A stretch of DNA of 64,000 nucleotides from Cohnella algarum (GCF_016937515.1 NZ_JAFHKM010000002.1:1917001-1981000); one strand, 5' to 3'. Shown: positions 16,709 to 25,554, counted from the stretch's first letter. A program made the numbers and translations. Notes: generated by a model not told the origin, from the sequence alone.

Positions 16709-17974
16709 ATGAACGCTTATAGAAGCCATGAAGAGATGCCCGCCATTCCTTCTGAGGATCGAATCGCGGCTTATTACCAGCCTATCGTAGCGGTCGATAC
16801 GCGGCGGATTTTCGGATACGAAGTGCTGGGAAGGGAGAGAACGGGGGATGGCGTCCGCAGTCTCGGGCCCTTTTTCTCGGATGAACGCGTACCGGTCGAA
16901 GACCAGGTTCGGGTCGACCGGTTGCTGCGGGAACAGGCGATCGCGAAGCTTGGGGAAACCGCCGAGCCCCCGTTTTTGTTTTTGAATTTGAAGCCCTCGT
17001 GGATTTATCGGCACTATCATTCCTCCGGCGAATTGCATACGCTCCAGCTGCTCGAGAAGTACGGTATTTCCCCTTCGAAAGTGTGCATTGAAATTACGGA
17101 AGAAGAATTTCGGGGGTCGATGACCGAGCTGAACGAGGTGATCGACGAATACCGGGCGCAGGGCTGCCGAATCGCCATCGACGATGTCGGTTCCGGATTC
17201 AGCAGCTACGACCGGATCGCGCAAATTCAGCCGAACCTGTTGAAGGTCGACATCCACATGATGAAAAAAAGCGCCAGCCACCAAGGTTATTTGGGCGTGC
17301 TGCGGTCTTTTTCGACGCTGGCGGAACAGATCGGAGCTTCGCTTCTGGTCGAAGGCGTGGAGACGCGGCAGGATTTGCAGCGGGCCATCCAGATCGGGGC
17401 CCGTTATGCCCAGGGGTATTTGTTCGCTCCGGCGGAAGCGGAGTTTCGTCCGAAAGACGATTTTGCCCAAGTGATCGGAGAGGAGCTGGAAGAGCACAAG
17501 CGAAAGCTGCAAGCCTCCGAACGAATTTGGCTGCAAAAAGGGAAGCGGCTCTTTATGTCCATTGCCGAAACCGGAACCCGGGAACGCCTCGAAGAGACGG
17601 AGGAGGTGCGGAGAGACGGAGCGCTTTCGAACGAAGCGTCCGAACGGTATGACGAGGCGATTTCCCGCTGGCTTCCGGATCTCGACGAAGATTGTCTCCG
17701 CGTTTACTTATGCATGGACAACGGCATTCAGCTTTCCTCCAATCATTCGCGGAGTCCGGAAGGAACCTGGCGGATCGAAAAGGACTTCCGCGGCTCGGAT
17801 TGGAGCTGGAGGCCGTACTTTATTCCGCATTTGTCGCATGCGGAACCGCGGACGGAATCGAAGATTTCGACCAAGTACGCGGATTTGGATACCCATGCCT
17901 GGATTCGCACCGTATCGCTGCCGATCGGCCGGGAGCTCGTCTTGTTTTTGGATATCGTAGACCGTACGATTTGA
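16709..17974 (+). CDS. EAL-domain protein with YkuI-like C-terminal sensor domain
   Basis: A 421-residue cytoplasmic protein that should bind or hydrolyse cyclic di-GMP. The EAL domain covers about residues 15-260. The first motif reads YEVLGRE in place of EALLR, then FLNLKPS, EITEEEF, IDDVGSGFSSYD (usual form DDFGTG), LLKVDI and LLVEGVETRQD. Most metal and base residues are kept, but the Phe to Val change in DDxG is uncommon. After a helical linker, about residues 290-420 resemble the PAS-like YkuI_C domain of Bacillus subtilis YkuI, a protein that binds c-di-GMP with little activity. AGGAGG sits before ATG 16709. Confidence 0.88.
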   Translation: MNAYRSHEEMPAIPSEDRIAAYYQPIVAVDTRRIFGYEVLGRERTGDGVRSLGPFFSDERVPVEDQVRVDRLLREQAIAKLGETAEPPFLFLNLKPSWIYRHYHSSGELHTLQLLEKYGISPSKVCIEITEEEFRGSMTELNEVIDEYRAQGCRIAIDDVGSGFSSYDRIAQIQPNLLKVDIHMMKKSASHQGYLGVLRSFSTLAEQIGASLLVEGVETRQDLQRAIQIGARYAQGYLFAPAEAEFRPKDDFAQVIGEELEEHKRKLQASERIWLQKGKRLFMSIAETGTRERLEETEEVRRDGALSNEASERYDEAISRWLPDLDEDCLRVYLCMDNGIQLSSNHSRSPEGTWRIEKDFRGSDWSWRPYFIPHLSHAEPRTESKISTKYADLDTHAWIRTVSLPIGRELVLFLDIVDRTI

Positions 17975-17997
17975 CCGCCCAGGGCGTTCGCGCGAAC

Positions 17998-18037
17998 AAA
18001 CCGGGATTCCTCTTTTTAGGGGAATTCCGGTTTTTTT
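17998..18037 (+). terminator. Intrinsic terminator after the EAL gene
   Basis: AAACCGGGATTCC pairs with GGAATTCCGGTTT around a TCTTTTTAGG loop and ends in seven T. The following 18050-18148 is very AT-rich and probably holds the ddh promoter. Confidence 0.85.
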
Positions 18038-18163
18038 GTCGTTTATCCATATACTTTTTGATGAAATTATTAGATTTTAACAACAAAATGATTTATTATT
18101 TGTTTAGTTTTTATAAGAATCTAACAACAAAGAAAGTCAGGCACTGACTTGGGGAGGCCATTC

Positions 18164-19147
18164 ATGGGCAAGACGATCAAAATCGGCATCGTAGGATACG
18201 GGAACCTGGGCAAGGGCGTGCGCCAGGCGATCGGACAAAATCCGGACATGGAACTCGCGGCCGTGTTTACGAGGAGAGAGCCTGCCGGGCTGCAAGCGGG
18301 GGAGAACGTCCGCTTCGAGGCTTTCTCGGCGATCGAGTCTTATATAGGGAACATCGACGTCATGATTTTATGCGGCGGATCCGCTACCGATTTGCCGGAG
18401 CAAACGCCGCATATCGCCCGCTGGTTCCATACCGTCGACAGTTTCGACACGCACGCGAAAATTCCGGAATTTTTCGAGACGGTAGACGCCGCGGCTTGGC
18501 AGGGCGGCAAGCTGAGCATTATTTCGACGGGCTGGGATCCGGGGCTGTTTTCGCTGAACCGGCTGCTGGCCGAAGCGATTCTCCCGGAAGGAAAGGAATA
18601 CACGTTCTGGGGCAAAGGCGTCAGCCAGGGACATTCCGACGCGATTCGGCGCATCCCCGGCGTGAAAGCCGGCGTTCAGTATACGGTGCCGGTCCCGGAA
18701 GCGATCGAGCGCATCCGCTCCGGCGAGACCCCCGATTTGCAAACGCGGGAAAAGCATTCGCGCCATTGCTACGTCGTAGCGGAAGACGGCGCGGACAAGG
18801 AGCGCATTCGCGAAGCGATCGTGACGATGCCGAACTATTTCGCGGACTACGATACGACCGTGACGTTCGTTTCCGAAGAGGAGCTGAAAGCCGAGCATGG
18901 CGGCATGCCGCATGGAGGCTTCGTCATCCGCAGCGGCACGACCGGAAGCGGCACGAAACAACGGATCGAGTTCGGCCTGACGCTCGGAAGCAACCCGGAA
19001 TTCACGGCCAGCGTGCTGGTCGCGTGCGCGCGGGCGGGCTTCAGGCTCGGCGAGCAAGGGGCGGTCGGAGCCAGAACGATTTTCGACTTGCCGCTCGGCT
19101 TGCTGTCGCCCAAGTCGCCCGAGCAATTGCGCCGGGAACTGCTGTAA
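18164..19147 (+). CDS. ddh: meso-Diaminopimelate D-dehydrogenase
   Basis: A 327-residue NADPH enzyme that makes meso-diaminopimelate from tetrahydrodipicolinate and ammonia in one step, the short branch of lysine and cell-wall precursor synthesis. The Rossmann motif is IGIVGYGNLGKGV at the N terminus; CGGSATDLP, STGWDPGLFSLNR and FWGKGVSQGHSDAIRRI are hallmark stretches of the family, and the length is standard. The start is ATG 18164 with GGGGAGG upstream. gdhA, another ammonia-fixing dehydrogenase, follows after 46 bp in the same direction, so the two may respond together to ammonium supply. Confidence 0.94.
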   Translation: MGKTIKIGIVGYGNLGKGVRQAIGQNPDMELAAVFTRREPAGLQAGENVRFEAFSAIESYIGNIDVMILCGGSATDLPEQTPHIARWFHTVDSFDTHAKIPEFFETVDAAAWQGGKLSIISTGWDPGLFSLNRLLAEAILPEGKEYTFWGKGVSQGHSDAIRRIPGVKAGVQYTVPVPEAIERIRSGETPDLQTREKHSRHCYVVAEDGADKERIREAIVTMPNYFADYDTTVTFVSEEELKAEHGGMPHGGFVIRSGTTGSGTKQRIEFGLTLGSNPEFTASVLVACARAGFRLGEQGAVGARTIFDLPLGLLSPKSPEQLRRELL

Positions 19148-19193
19148 CGGTTTCGATTCACATTCAGGATAAACAAAGGAGCGCCGCATTCTA

Positions 19194-20570
19194 GTGACAA
19201 CGTTAACTTCCGCGCAAGCGCAAACGTCTGCCGAAAGCTACGTGCAATCGGTCTATGAAAATGTCGTCCGTCGGAACCCTCACGAGGCCGAATTCCACCA
19301 GGCGGTCAAAGAAATTTTCGATTCGCTCGTTCCCGTTTTCGCCGTTCACCCGGAATATATCGAACATAACATTTTGGAACGGATCGCGGAACCCGACCGC
19401 GTCGTTACGTTTCGCGTGCCTTGGGTCGACGACGAAGGGAACGTTCGGGTCAACCGCGGATTTCGCGTGCAGTTTAACAGCGTGCTCGGTCCCTACAAGG
19501 GAGGAATCCGGTTCCATCCGTCCGTCAACGCGAGCATCGTCAAGTTCCTCGGCTTCGAGCAAATTTTCAAAAACAGCTTGACCGGCCAGCCGATCGGCGG
19601 CGGGAAAGGCGGATCCGACTTCGATCCGAAAGGCAAATCCGACGGCGAGGTCATGCGGTTTACCCAAAGCTTTATGACGGAGCTGTACAAGTACATCGGA
19701 CCCGACACCGACGTGCCGGCCGGCGATATCGGTGTAGGGGCCCGGGAAATCGGATTTATGTTCGGCCAGTACAAGCGGATTCGCGGCGGCAACGAAGCCG
19801 GGGTGCTTACGGGCAAAGGCATCGGCTACGGGGGCAGCCTCGCGCGGAAGGAAGCGACCGGTTACGGCTGCGTCTATTTCGTGCAGGAGATGCTGGCCTC
19901 CCGGGGTTTAAGCTTCCGGGACAGCACCGTAGTCGTGTCCGGGTCGGGCAACGTTTCGATTTACGCGATCGAAAAAGCGCAGCAGCTGGGCGCCAAAGTC
20001 GTCGCCTGCAGCGATTCCGACGGCTATATTTACGATCCGGACGGACTGGATCTGGAGACGATCAAACAGCTGAAGGAAGTGGAGCGCAAGCGCATCAAGG
20101 AGTATACGCTCGCTCGCCCGCAAGCGGTTTATACCGAGGGTTGCTCGGGCATCTGGTCCGTTCCGTGCGACATCGCGCTGCCTTGCGCGACGCAGAACGA
20201 AATCGACGAGCAGGCCGCTTTGCTGCTGATCGAAAACGGAGTCAAGGCAATCGGCGAAGGCGCCAACATGCCTTGCAACCTGGAGGCAATCGGGGCGTTC
20301 CAACGCGAGGACGTCCTGTTCGGGCCGGCGAAGGCGGCCAATGCCGGAGGCGTGGCCGTCTCCGCCCTGGAAATGGCCCAAAACAGCATGCGTTTGGCCT
20401 GGACGTTCGAGGAAGTGGACGCCAAGCTTCACGAGATCATGCGGAATATATACGGCAGATGCGTCGACGCGGCCGAACGTTACGGGTATTCCGGCAATCT
20501 GGTCGTCGGCGCCAACATCGCCGGGTTCGTCAAAGTGGCGGACGCCGCGATCGCGCAAGGCGTCGTCTGA
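19194..20570 (+). CDS. gdhA: NADP-type glutamate dehydrogenase
   Basis: A 458-residue hexameric-class glutamate dehydrogenase that forms glutamate from 2-oxoglutarate and ammonia. Motifs in order are VQFNSVLGPYKGGIRFHPSV, GGGKGGSDFDPKGKS with the catalytic Lys region near 110-125, DVPAGDIGVGAREIGFM, and the nucleotide motif VVSGSGNVSIYA near 245. Length and sequence type match small NADP-dependent enzymes such as E. coli GdhA. The start is GTG 19194; AAAGGAG is 13 bp upstream, a rather long spacing, but no better start exists. It probably shares a transcript with ddh. Confidence 0.94.
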   Translation: MTTLTSAQAQTSAESYVQSVYENVVRRNPHEAEFHQAVKEIFDSLVPVFAVHPEYIEHNILERIAEPDRVVTFRVPWVDDEGNVRVNRGFRVQFNSVLGPYKGGIRFHPSVNASIVKFLGFEQIFKNSLTGQPIGGGKGGSDFDPKGKSDGEVMRFTQSFMTELYKYIGPDTDVPAGDIGVGAREIGFMFGQYKRIRGGNEAGVLTGKGIGYGGSLARKEATGYGCVYFVQEMLASRGLSFRDSTVVVSGSGNVSIYAIEKAQQLGAKVVACSDSDGYIYDPDGLDLETIKQLKEVERKRIKEYTLARPQAVYTEGCSGIWSVPCDIALPCATQNEIDEQAALLLIENGVKAIGEGANMPCNLEAIGAFQREDVLFGPAKAANAGGVAVSALEMAQNSMRLAWTFEEVDAKLHEIMRNIYGRCVDAAERYGYSGNLVVGANIAGFVKVADAAIAQGVV

Positions 20571-20580
20571 ACCCGATCGT

Positions 20581-21372
20581 TTATACGGGGCCGGCTTCCT
20601 TCTCCGGAAGGGAACCGGCCTTTTCCATAATCAAATAGACCGGACAATGATCGCTGCCCAGCACGTGGGCGTCGATGCCGGCATCGACGAGCCCGGGACG
20701 GAGCCGTTCCGAAGCCAAAAAATAGTCGATGCGCCAGCCGACGTTCCGTTCCCTTACCTTCGGCATATTCGACCACCAGGTGTAGGCGTCCGTCCGATCG
20801 GGATAGAAATGGCGAAACGTGTCGACGAATCCGCCTTTCAGCAGCAGCGTCATCTTTTCCCTTTCCTCATCCGTAAAACCGGAGTTTCCGCGGTTGGACC
20901 GGGCGTTTTTCAAATCGATTTCGCAATGGGCGACGTTGAGATCTCCGCAGACGACAACCGGTTTTTCGGCGTCCAAAACTTGAAGATAACGCAAGAAGCG
21001 ATCCTCCCACTCCAGCCTGAGCGGAAGCCTGGAAAGGTCCCGTCTCGCATTCGGCGTATACACGTTGACGAGATAAAAGCCTTCGAACTCCAGCGTCAGG
21101 ACCCGCCCCTCGGGCTCCGAATCCTCCTCCAGCCCGTAACGCACGCTCAGCGGCCGCATTCTCGTAAAGACGGCGGTGCCGGAGTAGCCTTTTTTCTCGG
21201 CATAGTTCCAATACTGCGTATAGTCTTCGCCGATTTCCAACCGGATTTGCCCCGCTTGCAGCTTCGTCTCCTGAATGCAGAAAATATCCGCATCCGCCGC
21301 TTTGAAATAATCGTAAAAGCCTTTGTTGACGCAGGCCCTGAGCCCGTTCACGTTCCAGGATACAAGCTTCAT
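20581..21372 (-). CDS. Exodeoxyribonuclease III
   Basis: A 263-residue Mg-dependent endonuclease/phosphatase-fold enzyme of the ExoIII/ExoA group, acting on abasic sites and 3' ends in base-excision repair. Active-site motifs are MKLVSWNVNGLRA, FCIQETKLQ (catalytic Glu), NVYTPNARRD, GDLNVAH (Asp/Asn), WRIDYFLAS and the final SDHCPVYLI (Asp-His). The length is typical. It is convergent with gdhA, and its last codons overlap the shared terminator hairpin. Confidence 0.93.
   Translation of the reverse strand: MKLVSWNVNGLRACVNKGFYDYFKAADADIFCIQETKLQAGQIRLEIGEDYTQYWNYAEKKGYSGTAVFTRMRPLSVRYGLEEDSEPEGRVLTLEFEGFYLVNVYTPNARRDLSRLPLRLEWEDRFLRYLQVLDAEKPVVVCGDLNVAHCEIDLKNARSNRGNSGFTDEEREKMTLLLKGGFVDTFRHFYPDRTDAYTWWSNMPKVRERNVGWRIDYFLASERLRPGLVDAGIDAHVLGSDHCPVYLIMEKAGSLPEKEAGPV
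20589..20624. terminator. Hairpin shared by gdhA and the exonuclease gene
   Basis: GGCCGGCTTCC pairs with GGAACCGGCC (one bulge), followed by TTTT on the plus strand. It overlaps the last codons of the minus-strand gene. Confidence 0.65.
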
Positions 21373-21453
21373 TCGACGGCTCTCCTTGCTTTCTATCGTT
21401 GATTGCTATCGGGATGTCCTATGTAAGTATACAAAATTTTTTGCCGCAAGCGG

Positions 21454-21515
21454 TTGACAAAATGTTCTAGAAGAGGATAGAATCAACCTGCCGGAGTAAA
21501 TGATAATGATTATCA
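21454..21515 (+). promoter_or_regulatory. Sigma-A promoter with perfect Fur box (small secreted protein)
   Basis: TTGACA (21454-21459), an 18-bp spacer and TAGAAT (21478-21483) form the promoter. A perfect 7-1-7 Fur box TGATAAT-G-ATTATCA lies at 21501-21515, just after the expected start point. Iron-loaded Fur would block transcription. A leader of about 180 bases follows before ATG 21672. Confidence 0.9.
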
Positions 21516-21671
21516 TTATTACTTAAATCGGCGAGATTCCATCGTCGACGGGAGGAATGCTTCAAATAGGGACACAGGCTTGAACGCAGTCGTGCATCTG
21601 GTAAAGACAGGCTTTGTCGGATAGGTCCAATAGCAATCAAGCGTACAAATCCAAAAATCGAGGAGTGTTTG

Positions 21672-22067
21672 ATGATGGCAAAAGCGATGAAAAAACCCTT
21701 GTCTTTGATGTTGATGGCGCTTCTGGCGCTCGTTCTGGCGTTCCCGGTCTCCGCGGCCAGCCAGGAATATGTATTCTACTACGAAGGCGAATATCATGCG
21801 CACTCGAGCTCGTTCATCAACGGTCCCGCAGACGTTACGGGAAATACGGTGACGATCACGCTTGCCGGAGATTACTTCCCTTATCTGTATGCCGACGACG
21901 GCAATGGCAACTATGTGCTGGCGTCCCGAACGGTATCCGGCGGGAATACGACGTTCACCTTTACGAATTCAGACCCGAGCGAGAACATCCCCGTGCAGCT
22001 GTTCGTTTCCGTCACGTATCCGGGCGGAAGCCATAACGCCTTGTACGATCTCGAGATCGTTTGGTAA
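21672..22067 (+). CDS. Fur-controlled small secreted protein, NEAT-like
   Basis: A 131-residue exported protein. A signal peptide covers about residues 1-29 (PLSLMLMALLALVLAFPVSA then cleavage near ASQ). The mature part of about 100 residues is all beta: YVFYYEGEYHAHSSSFIN, a GNTVTITL strand, TVSGGNTTFTF and a final GGSHNALYDLEIVW. Size and strand order resemble a single NEAT domain, the heme-binding fold of Isd systems. Where heme-binding NEAT domains have YxxxY, this one has H-N-A-L-Y. The resemblance is by eye and is not certain. A Fur box controls it and a large NEAT/SLH gene follows, so a secreted heme or iron role is likely. GAGGAG precedes ATG 21672; ATG 21675 is also possible. Confidence 0.72.
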   Translation: MMAKAMKKPLSLMLMALLALVLAFPVSAASQEYVFYYEGEYHAHSSSFINGPADVTGNTVTITLAGDYFPYLYADDGNGNYVLASRTVSGGNTTFTFTNSDPSENIPVQLFVSVTYPGGSHNALYDLEIVW

Positions 22068-22082
22068 AAACCCGCGATAAGG

Positions 22083-22113
22083 AAGCGGCCCGGTCCTCCC
22101 GGCCGCTTTTTTC
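22083..22113 (+). terminator. Intrinsic terminator after the small NEAT-like gene
   Basis: AGCGGCC and GGCCGCT arms enclose CGGTCCTCCC and are followed by TTTTTTC. The two Fur-controlled genes are thus separate transcripts. Confidence 0.82.
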
Positions 22114-22136
22114 ATTATCGCGAGCGAAAAAATAGA

Positions 22137-22197
22137 TTGACAACAAAAGTTGGTTAAATATAGAATGTTGTTTGATTATAAATGATAATGATTATCA
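22137..22197 (+). promoter_or_regulatory. Sigma-A promoter with perfect Fur box (NEAT/SLH gene)
   Basis: TTGACA (22137-22142), 18 bp, TAGAAT (22161-22166), then the Fur box TGATAAT-G-ATTATCA at 22183-22197. Boxes, spacing and core Fur site are the same as in the promoter at 21454, and the leaders share a TTCCATCGTC stretch about 20-30 bases downstream. The leader is about 190 bases long. Confidence 0.9.
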
Positions 22198-22366
22198 CAT
22201 TCATTTAGATGATCTTTATCGTTCCATCGTCATCGGCGGTCTATCAACAAATCGAGGGGGGCTGCTTCGAATCGAAAGAACGGAAATGCGCGGAGTGCTA
22301 TGCGGGGTAGGCGTTAGTGTAAAAAAGTCCATTTGACAAATTTTTTTTAAAAGGGAGCGTATAAGC

Positions 22367-25300
22367 TTGAACTCGATAATCAAGAAAGTCGCGGCCTTGC
22401 TGATGGCCTGCGCGCTCGCGTTGCCGCTCGCCTGGGCGGGGCAAGCCGGCGCAGCAGCGGCCGTCACGGTGCCGGACGGGGAGTATGCCGTAGAATTCAA
22501 GGTGCTGAAGGACAATTCGGAGGAGACTTCCGTCGCCAACGGGTACATAGAGCCGGGATCCGGCAAGCTGATCGTCAGCAACGGAACGATGACGTTTGTC
22601 AGCACGTTCAACAACTACGACTGGTTTCATTACTGGGGATATTTGACGCCCGGCAAGACGAAAAGCTCGAGCCCGGACGATTATACGCCGAGCCAGGTCA
22701 TTTCCGCCGAGGACGCCGTCGTTGCGGGAAGAGGGGCGACCGGTGCGGAGAAGCTGGTCGAAAATTACTATGGCACCGTGAGCATGCCGGTTTCCGACAT
22801 TACCAAGAAACTTGAAATTTTAATGCATATCAAGATCGAAGATTTGTATTTAGCCGGAACTCCGTTTCTATACGACTATTGGTACAACGCCCAAATCTGG
22901 ATCGACACGTCCGGCTTGCCGCTTGTTCCGGTCGGCGGGGGCGGGGGCGAAGTCGTGCAAGAGGCTTCCCTGGAGCAGTTGAACCAACAAATTTCCGTCG
23001 CGCAGACCACCTACGATACGACGACGGAAGGCTACCTCGAGGGCCAATATGTACCGGGTTCCAAGATTTCGCTGCATTCGGCCATCGTTTCGGCTCGGGA
23101 GACGGCAAACGATTCCGGAGCGACCGCGGAACAGATCACCGAAGCCTACAATGCCCTGGTTGCCGCTTTGGCAAACTATGAACGGTTGAAGATTGAGATC
23201 AACCGCGAGGGGCTGGGGCGGTTGATCGGGGAAGCGACCGCGTATTCCGACAGCATCATAGTGGCCGGCACGGCGACGGGCACGTCCGGGAGCAAGCTTG
23301 TCGTTTCGGAGGGAGAAACGTTCAGTTCCGCCGCGAACGCTTTAAAAACAGCCCTCACTTCGGCGAACAACGTATATGCCAACGCTTCGGCGACCCAGTA
23401 TCAGGTGGATATTGCCTACGCAACGTTGAGCGACAGACTGGTCAACGCAAAGAAATTTAAGGCGATAAAGGAAACGGTTCGTATGGCGGTTCTGGACAGC
23501 GTTCCGGCCACCGACGTTTCCGCGCTTTCCCCCTATTTTTCGGATACGGCCGACCTTCTTCGCATGGATTATTTGGTATATGAACAGTTCACATGGAAAA
23601 AGGCTTCCCGCATAGACAAAAGCTCGATTTCCTACTATCGTCCGCTTAGCAATGGAGAGTTCGGGTTTTCGACCTCCAAGTACAGTCCTTTGGAAGTTCC
23701 GGGCGATTATGAAGACGACACATGGCGGACCCAAATCACGGAAAACGGAAACGGCGGCGTGTACAACACGAGCGGACTCGTTTATATGACCTTCGCGACG
23801 AATGAGGATCCGTCCGTCCTGCATTCCGTTTACTTGAGTTTCAACGTCGACCGGCTGAATGCTTTGGCCTCGAAGGCGAATGAGGCCCAGGCCTTGCTGG
23901 ACGGATCCTCCGAAGGAACCGGTGCGGGCCAACATTCGGCGGATGACAGGGCTGCCTTGCAGGCGGCGATCGACAGCGCCAAAGCCGTTGCGGATAATCT
24001 CGGCTCGACCCGATTGGAAATTTCCGCAGCTTCGGCCGCTTTGCAATCGGCCGTAGACGCGTTCCAGGCCAATCAGGCTCGAAGCGTGTACTTCTCGGCC
24101 GTTCATGCGGCGAACGCAACGTTCTCCGCCATGGACAGCTATTTATTGAAGCCGGCTGTCTTCTCGACGGTTAACGGCGCAACGTATGCGAACTTGACCA
24201 TCAAGGACAGCTCGATCATTCCCTCGTTCAAAGTGAAGCAAAACGGCGAATATGAGAATGCCACGGTCGTAAGTTCGAATGAAGAAGCGGATACGCGGGT
24301 CGTGACGTTTAAAGTGGAAAATCCGGGGGCGCTGGTTGACGCCCAGGTCGTCATCGCGCAAGGGTCTTACCAGGCGACGCACGACATTCGGCTGAATTTC
24401 AACAATGTCGACAACACTCTGTTGTCGCAGGAGGTACTGGCGGGAACGGCCGCGCTGCGGACGGCCCAGGCGGGAACCGCGCCGGGCCAATATCCGGCGG
24501 AGGCGATTGCGGACTACAAGGCGGCGATCGATGCGGCCGGTGCCGAAGCAATCAAGCTGAACGGGACGCAGGAGCAAACCGATGCCATGCTGGGGGCCCT
24601 GCAGAAGGCGAAGGCCGCGTTCCGGGCGTCCGTTGTGGGCGAGCCGAATCCGGGAACCGAGCCGGGGCCGGGTACGGAGGAACCGGGAACGGAAGAGCCG
24701 GGAACGGGAAATCCGAATCCGAACCCTGACACTGGCACTCCGCCGATTCCGATCCCGATCCCGGGGAACGCGACTGGCGATTCGGAATCCGAGAACGGCA
24801 CCGATGCCGGTACGGAAACCGATCCGGGTACGGGCGGCGGCGCAACCCAACCGGCGGTTACGTTCAGCGATACCGGCGGCCATTGGGCCGAAGCGTCCAT
24901 CGCGAAAGCCGTCGAATTGGGCATCGCTCAAGGCTTCGGGGACGGCACCTTCCGTCCGAACGGCGTCGTCACGCGCGCGGAAATCGCGGTTTTTCTCAGC
25001 CGCGCCTTGAAATTGAGTGCGGAAAGTTCGACGACGGGACTGTCCGATCTGGGCCGAATTCCGGCCTGGGCAAGAGAGCACGTGGCCAACGTCGCGGGAG
25101 CCGGCCTGATGAAAGGGTATGCCGACGGAACGTTCGGAGCGAACGACACGATCACGCGCGCGGAAATCGCCGTCATCGTCGCTCGGGCGTTGAATCTGAC
25201 GCCGGTTGAAAATCCGGAGTTTGGCTTTGCGGATGCGGATCGAATCCCCGCATGGGCGAAGGGCGAAGTCGCGGCCGCGGTGGAGGCCGGACTGATGCAA

Positions 25301-25399
25301 GGCAAGGATAACAACCTTTTCGATCCGAAAGCGAGTTTGACGCGCGCCGAGGCGCTGACGTTGATCATTCGCGTTTTGGAAGCCCTGGATCAAGCCTGA
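22367..25399 (+). CDS. NEAT-domain heme-binding surface protein with FIVAR repeats and SLH anchor
   Basis: A 1010-residue cell-surface protein. A signal peptide spans residues 1-31. NEAT domain 1 spans about 36-190 and carries Y169-D-Y-W-Y173, the YxxxY heme-iron motif. FIVAR-type helical repeats lie near 200-270, 275-365, 497-565 and 685-755. A second beta-rich domain spans about 370-495, and a clear NEAT domain without YxxxY spans about 570-680. A Pro/Gly/Glu/Thr spacer (758-825) leads to three SLH motifs (830-1010) that bind the cell-wall polymer. It should capture heme at the surface under iron starvation, comparable to the SLH-anchored NEAT proteins of Bacillus anthracis. The start is TTG 22367 with AAGGGAG 9 bp upstream. 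No heme ABC importer is adjacent. Confidence 0.88.
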   Translation: MNSIIKKVAALLMACALALPLAWAGQAGAAAAVTVPDGEYAVEFKVLKDNSEETSVANGYIEPGSGKLIVSNGTMTFVSTFNNYDWFHYWGYLTPGKTKSSSPDDYTPSQVISAEDAVVAGRGATGAEKLVENYYGTVSMPVSDITKKLEILMHIKIEDLYLAGTPFLYDYWYNAQIWIDTSGLPLVPVGGGGGEVVQEASLEQLNQQISVAQTTYDTTTEGYLEGQYVPGSKISLHSAIVSARETANDSGATAEQITEAYNALVAALANYERLKIEINREGLGRLIGEATAYSDSIIVAGTATGTSGSKLVVSEGETFSSAANALKTALTSANNVYANASATQYQVDIAYATLSDRLVNAKKFKAIKETVRMAVLDSVPATDVSALSPYFSDTADLLRMDYLVYEQFTWKKASRIDKSSISYYRPLSNGEFGFSTSKYSPLEVPGDYEDDTWRTQITENGNGGVYNTSGLVYMTFATNEDPSVLHSVYLSFNVDRLNALASKANEAQALLDGSSEGTGAGQHSADDRAALQAAIDSAKAVADNLGSTRLEISAASAALQSAVDAFQANQARSVYFSAVHAANATFSAMDSYLLKPAVFSTVNGATYANLTIKDSSIIPSFKVKQNGEYENATVVSSNEEADTRVVTFKVENPGALVDAQVVIAQGSYQATHDIRLNFNNVDNTLLSQEVLAGTAALRTAQAGTAPGQYPAEAIADYKAAIDAAGAEAIKLNGTQEQTDAMLGALQKAKAAFRASVVGEPNPGTEPGPGTEEPGTEEPGTGNPNPNPDTGTPPIPIPIPGNATGDSESENGTDAGTETDPGTGGGATQPAVTFSDTGGHWAEASIAKAVELGIAQGFGDGTFRPNGVVTRAEIAVFLSRALKLSAESSTTGLSDLGRIPAWAREHVANVAGAGLMKGYADGTFGANDTITRAEIAVIVARALNLTPVENPEFGFADADRIPAWAKGEVAAAVEAGLMQGKDNNLFDPKASLTRAEALTLIIRVLEALDQA

Positions 25400-25411
25400 T
25401 TTTCATGGGAA

Positions 25412-25456
25412 AAACGGCGGCAAGCGCTCTTCGGGCGCGGTGCCGCCGTTTTTTTT
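25412..25456 (+). terminator. Strong intrinsic terminator after the NEAT/SLH gene
   Basis: AAACGGCGGCA pairs with TGCCGCCGTTT around AGCGCTCTTCGGGCGCGG and ends in eight T. Confidence 0.9.
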
Positions 25457-25554
25457 GTCATGGAGGACGTGCGAATGCATTCGGGCAGCGGAACATTTCT
25501 CAAACAACATCTCCCCCATCCGCTTCGAAGGTCGGGCCGGCCCTCGGCGGATCC

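Noticed and set aside
22198-22366. Riboswitch in the long leader of the NEAT/SLH gene
   Set aside because: I could not recognise any known riboswitch class, and no terminator hairpin with a T run precedes the start.
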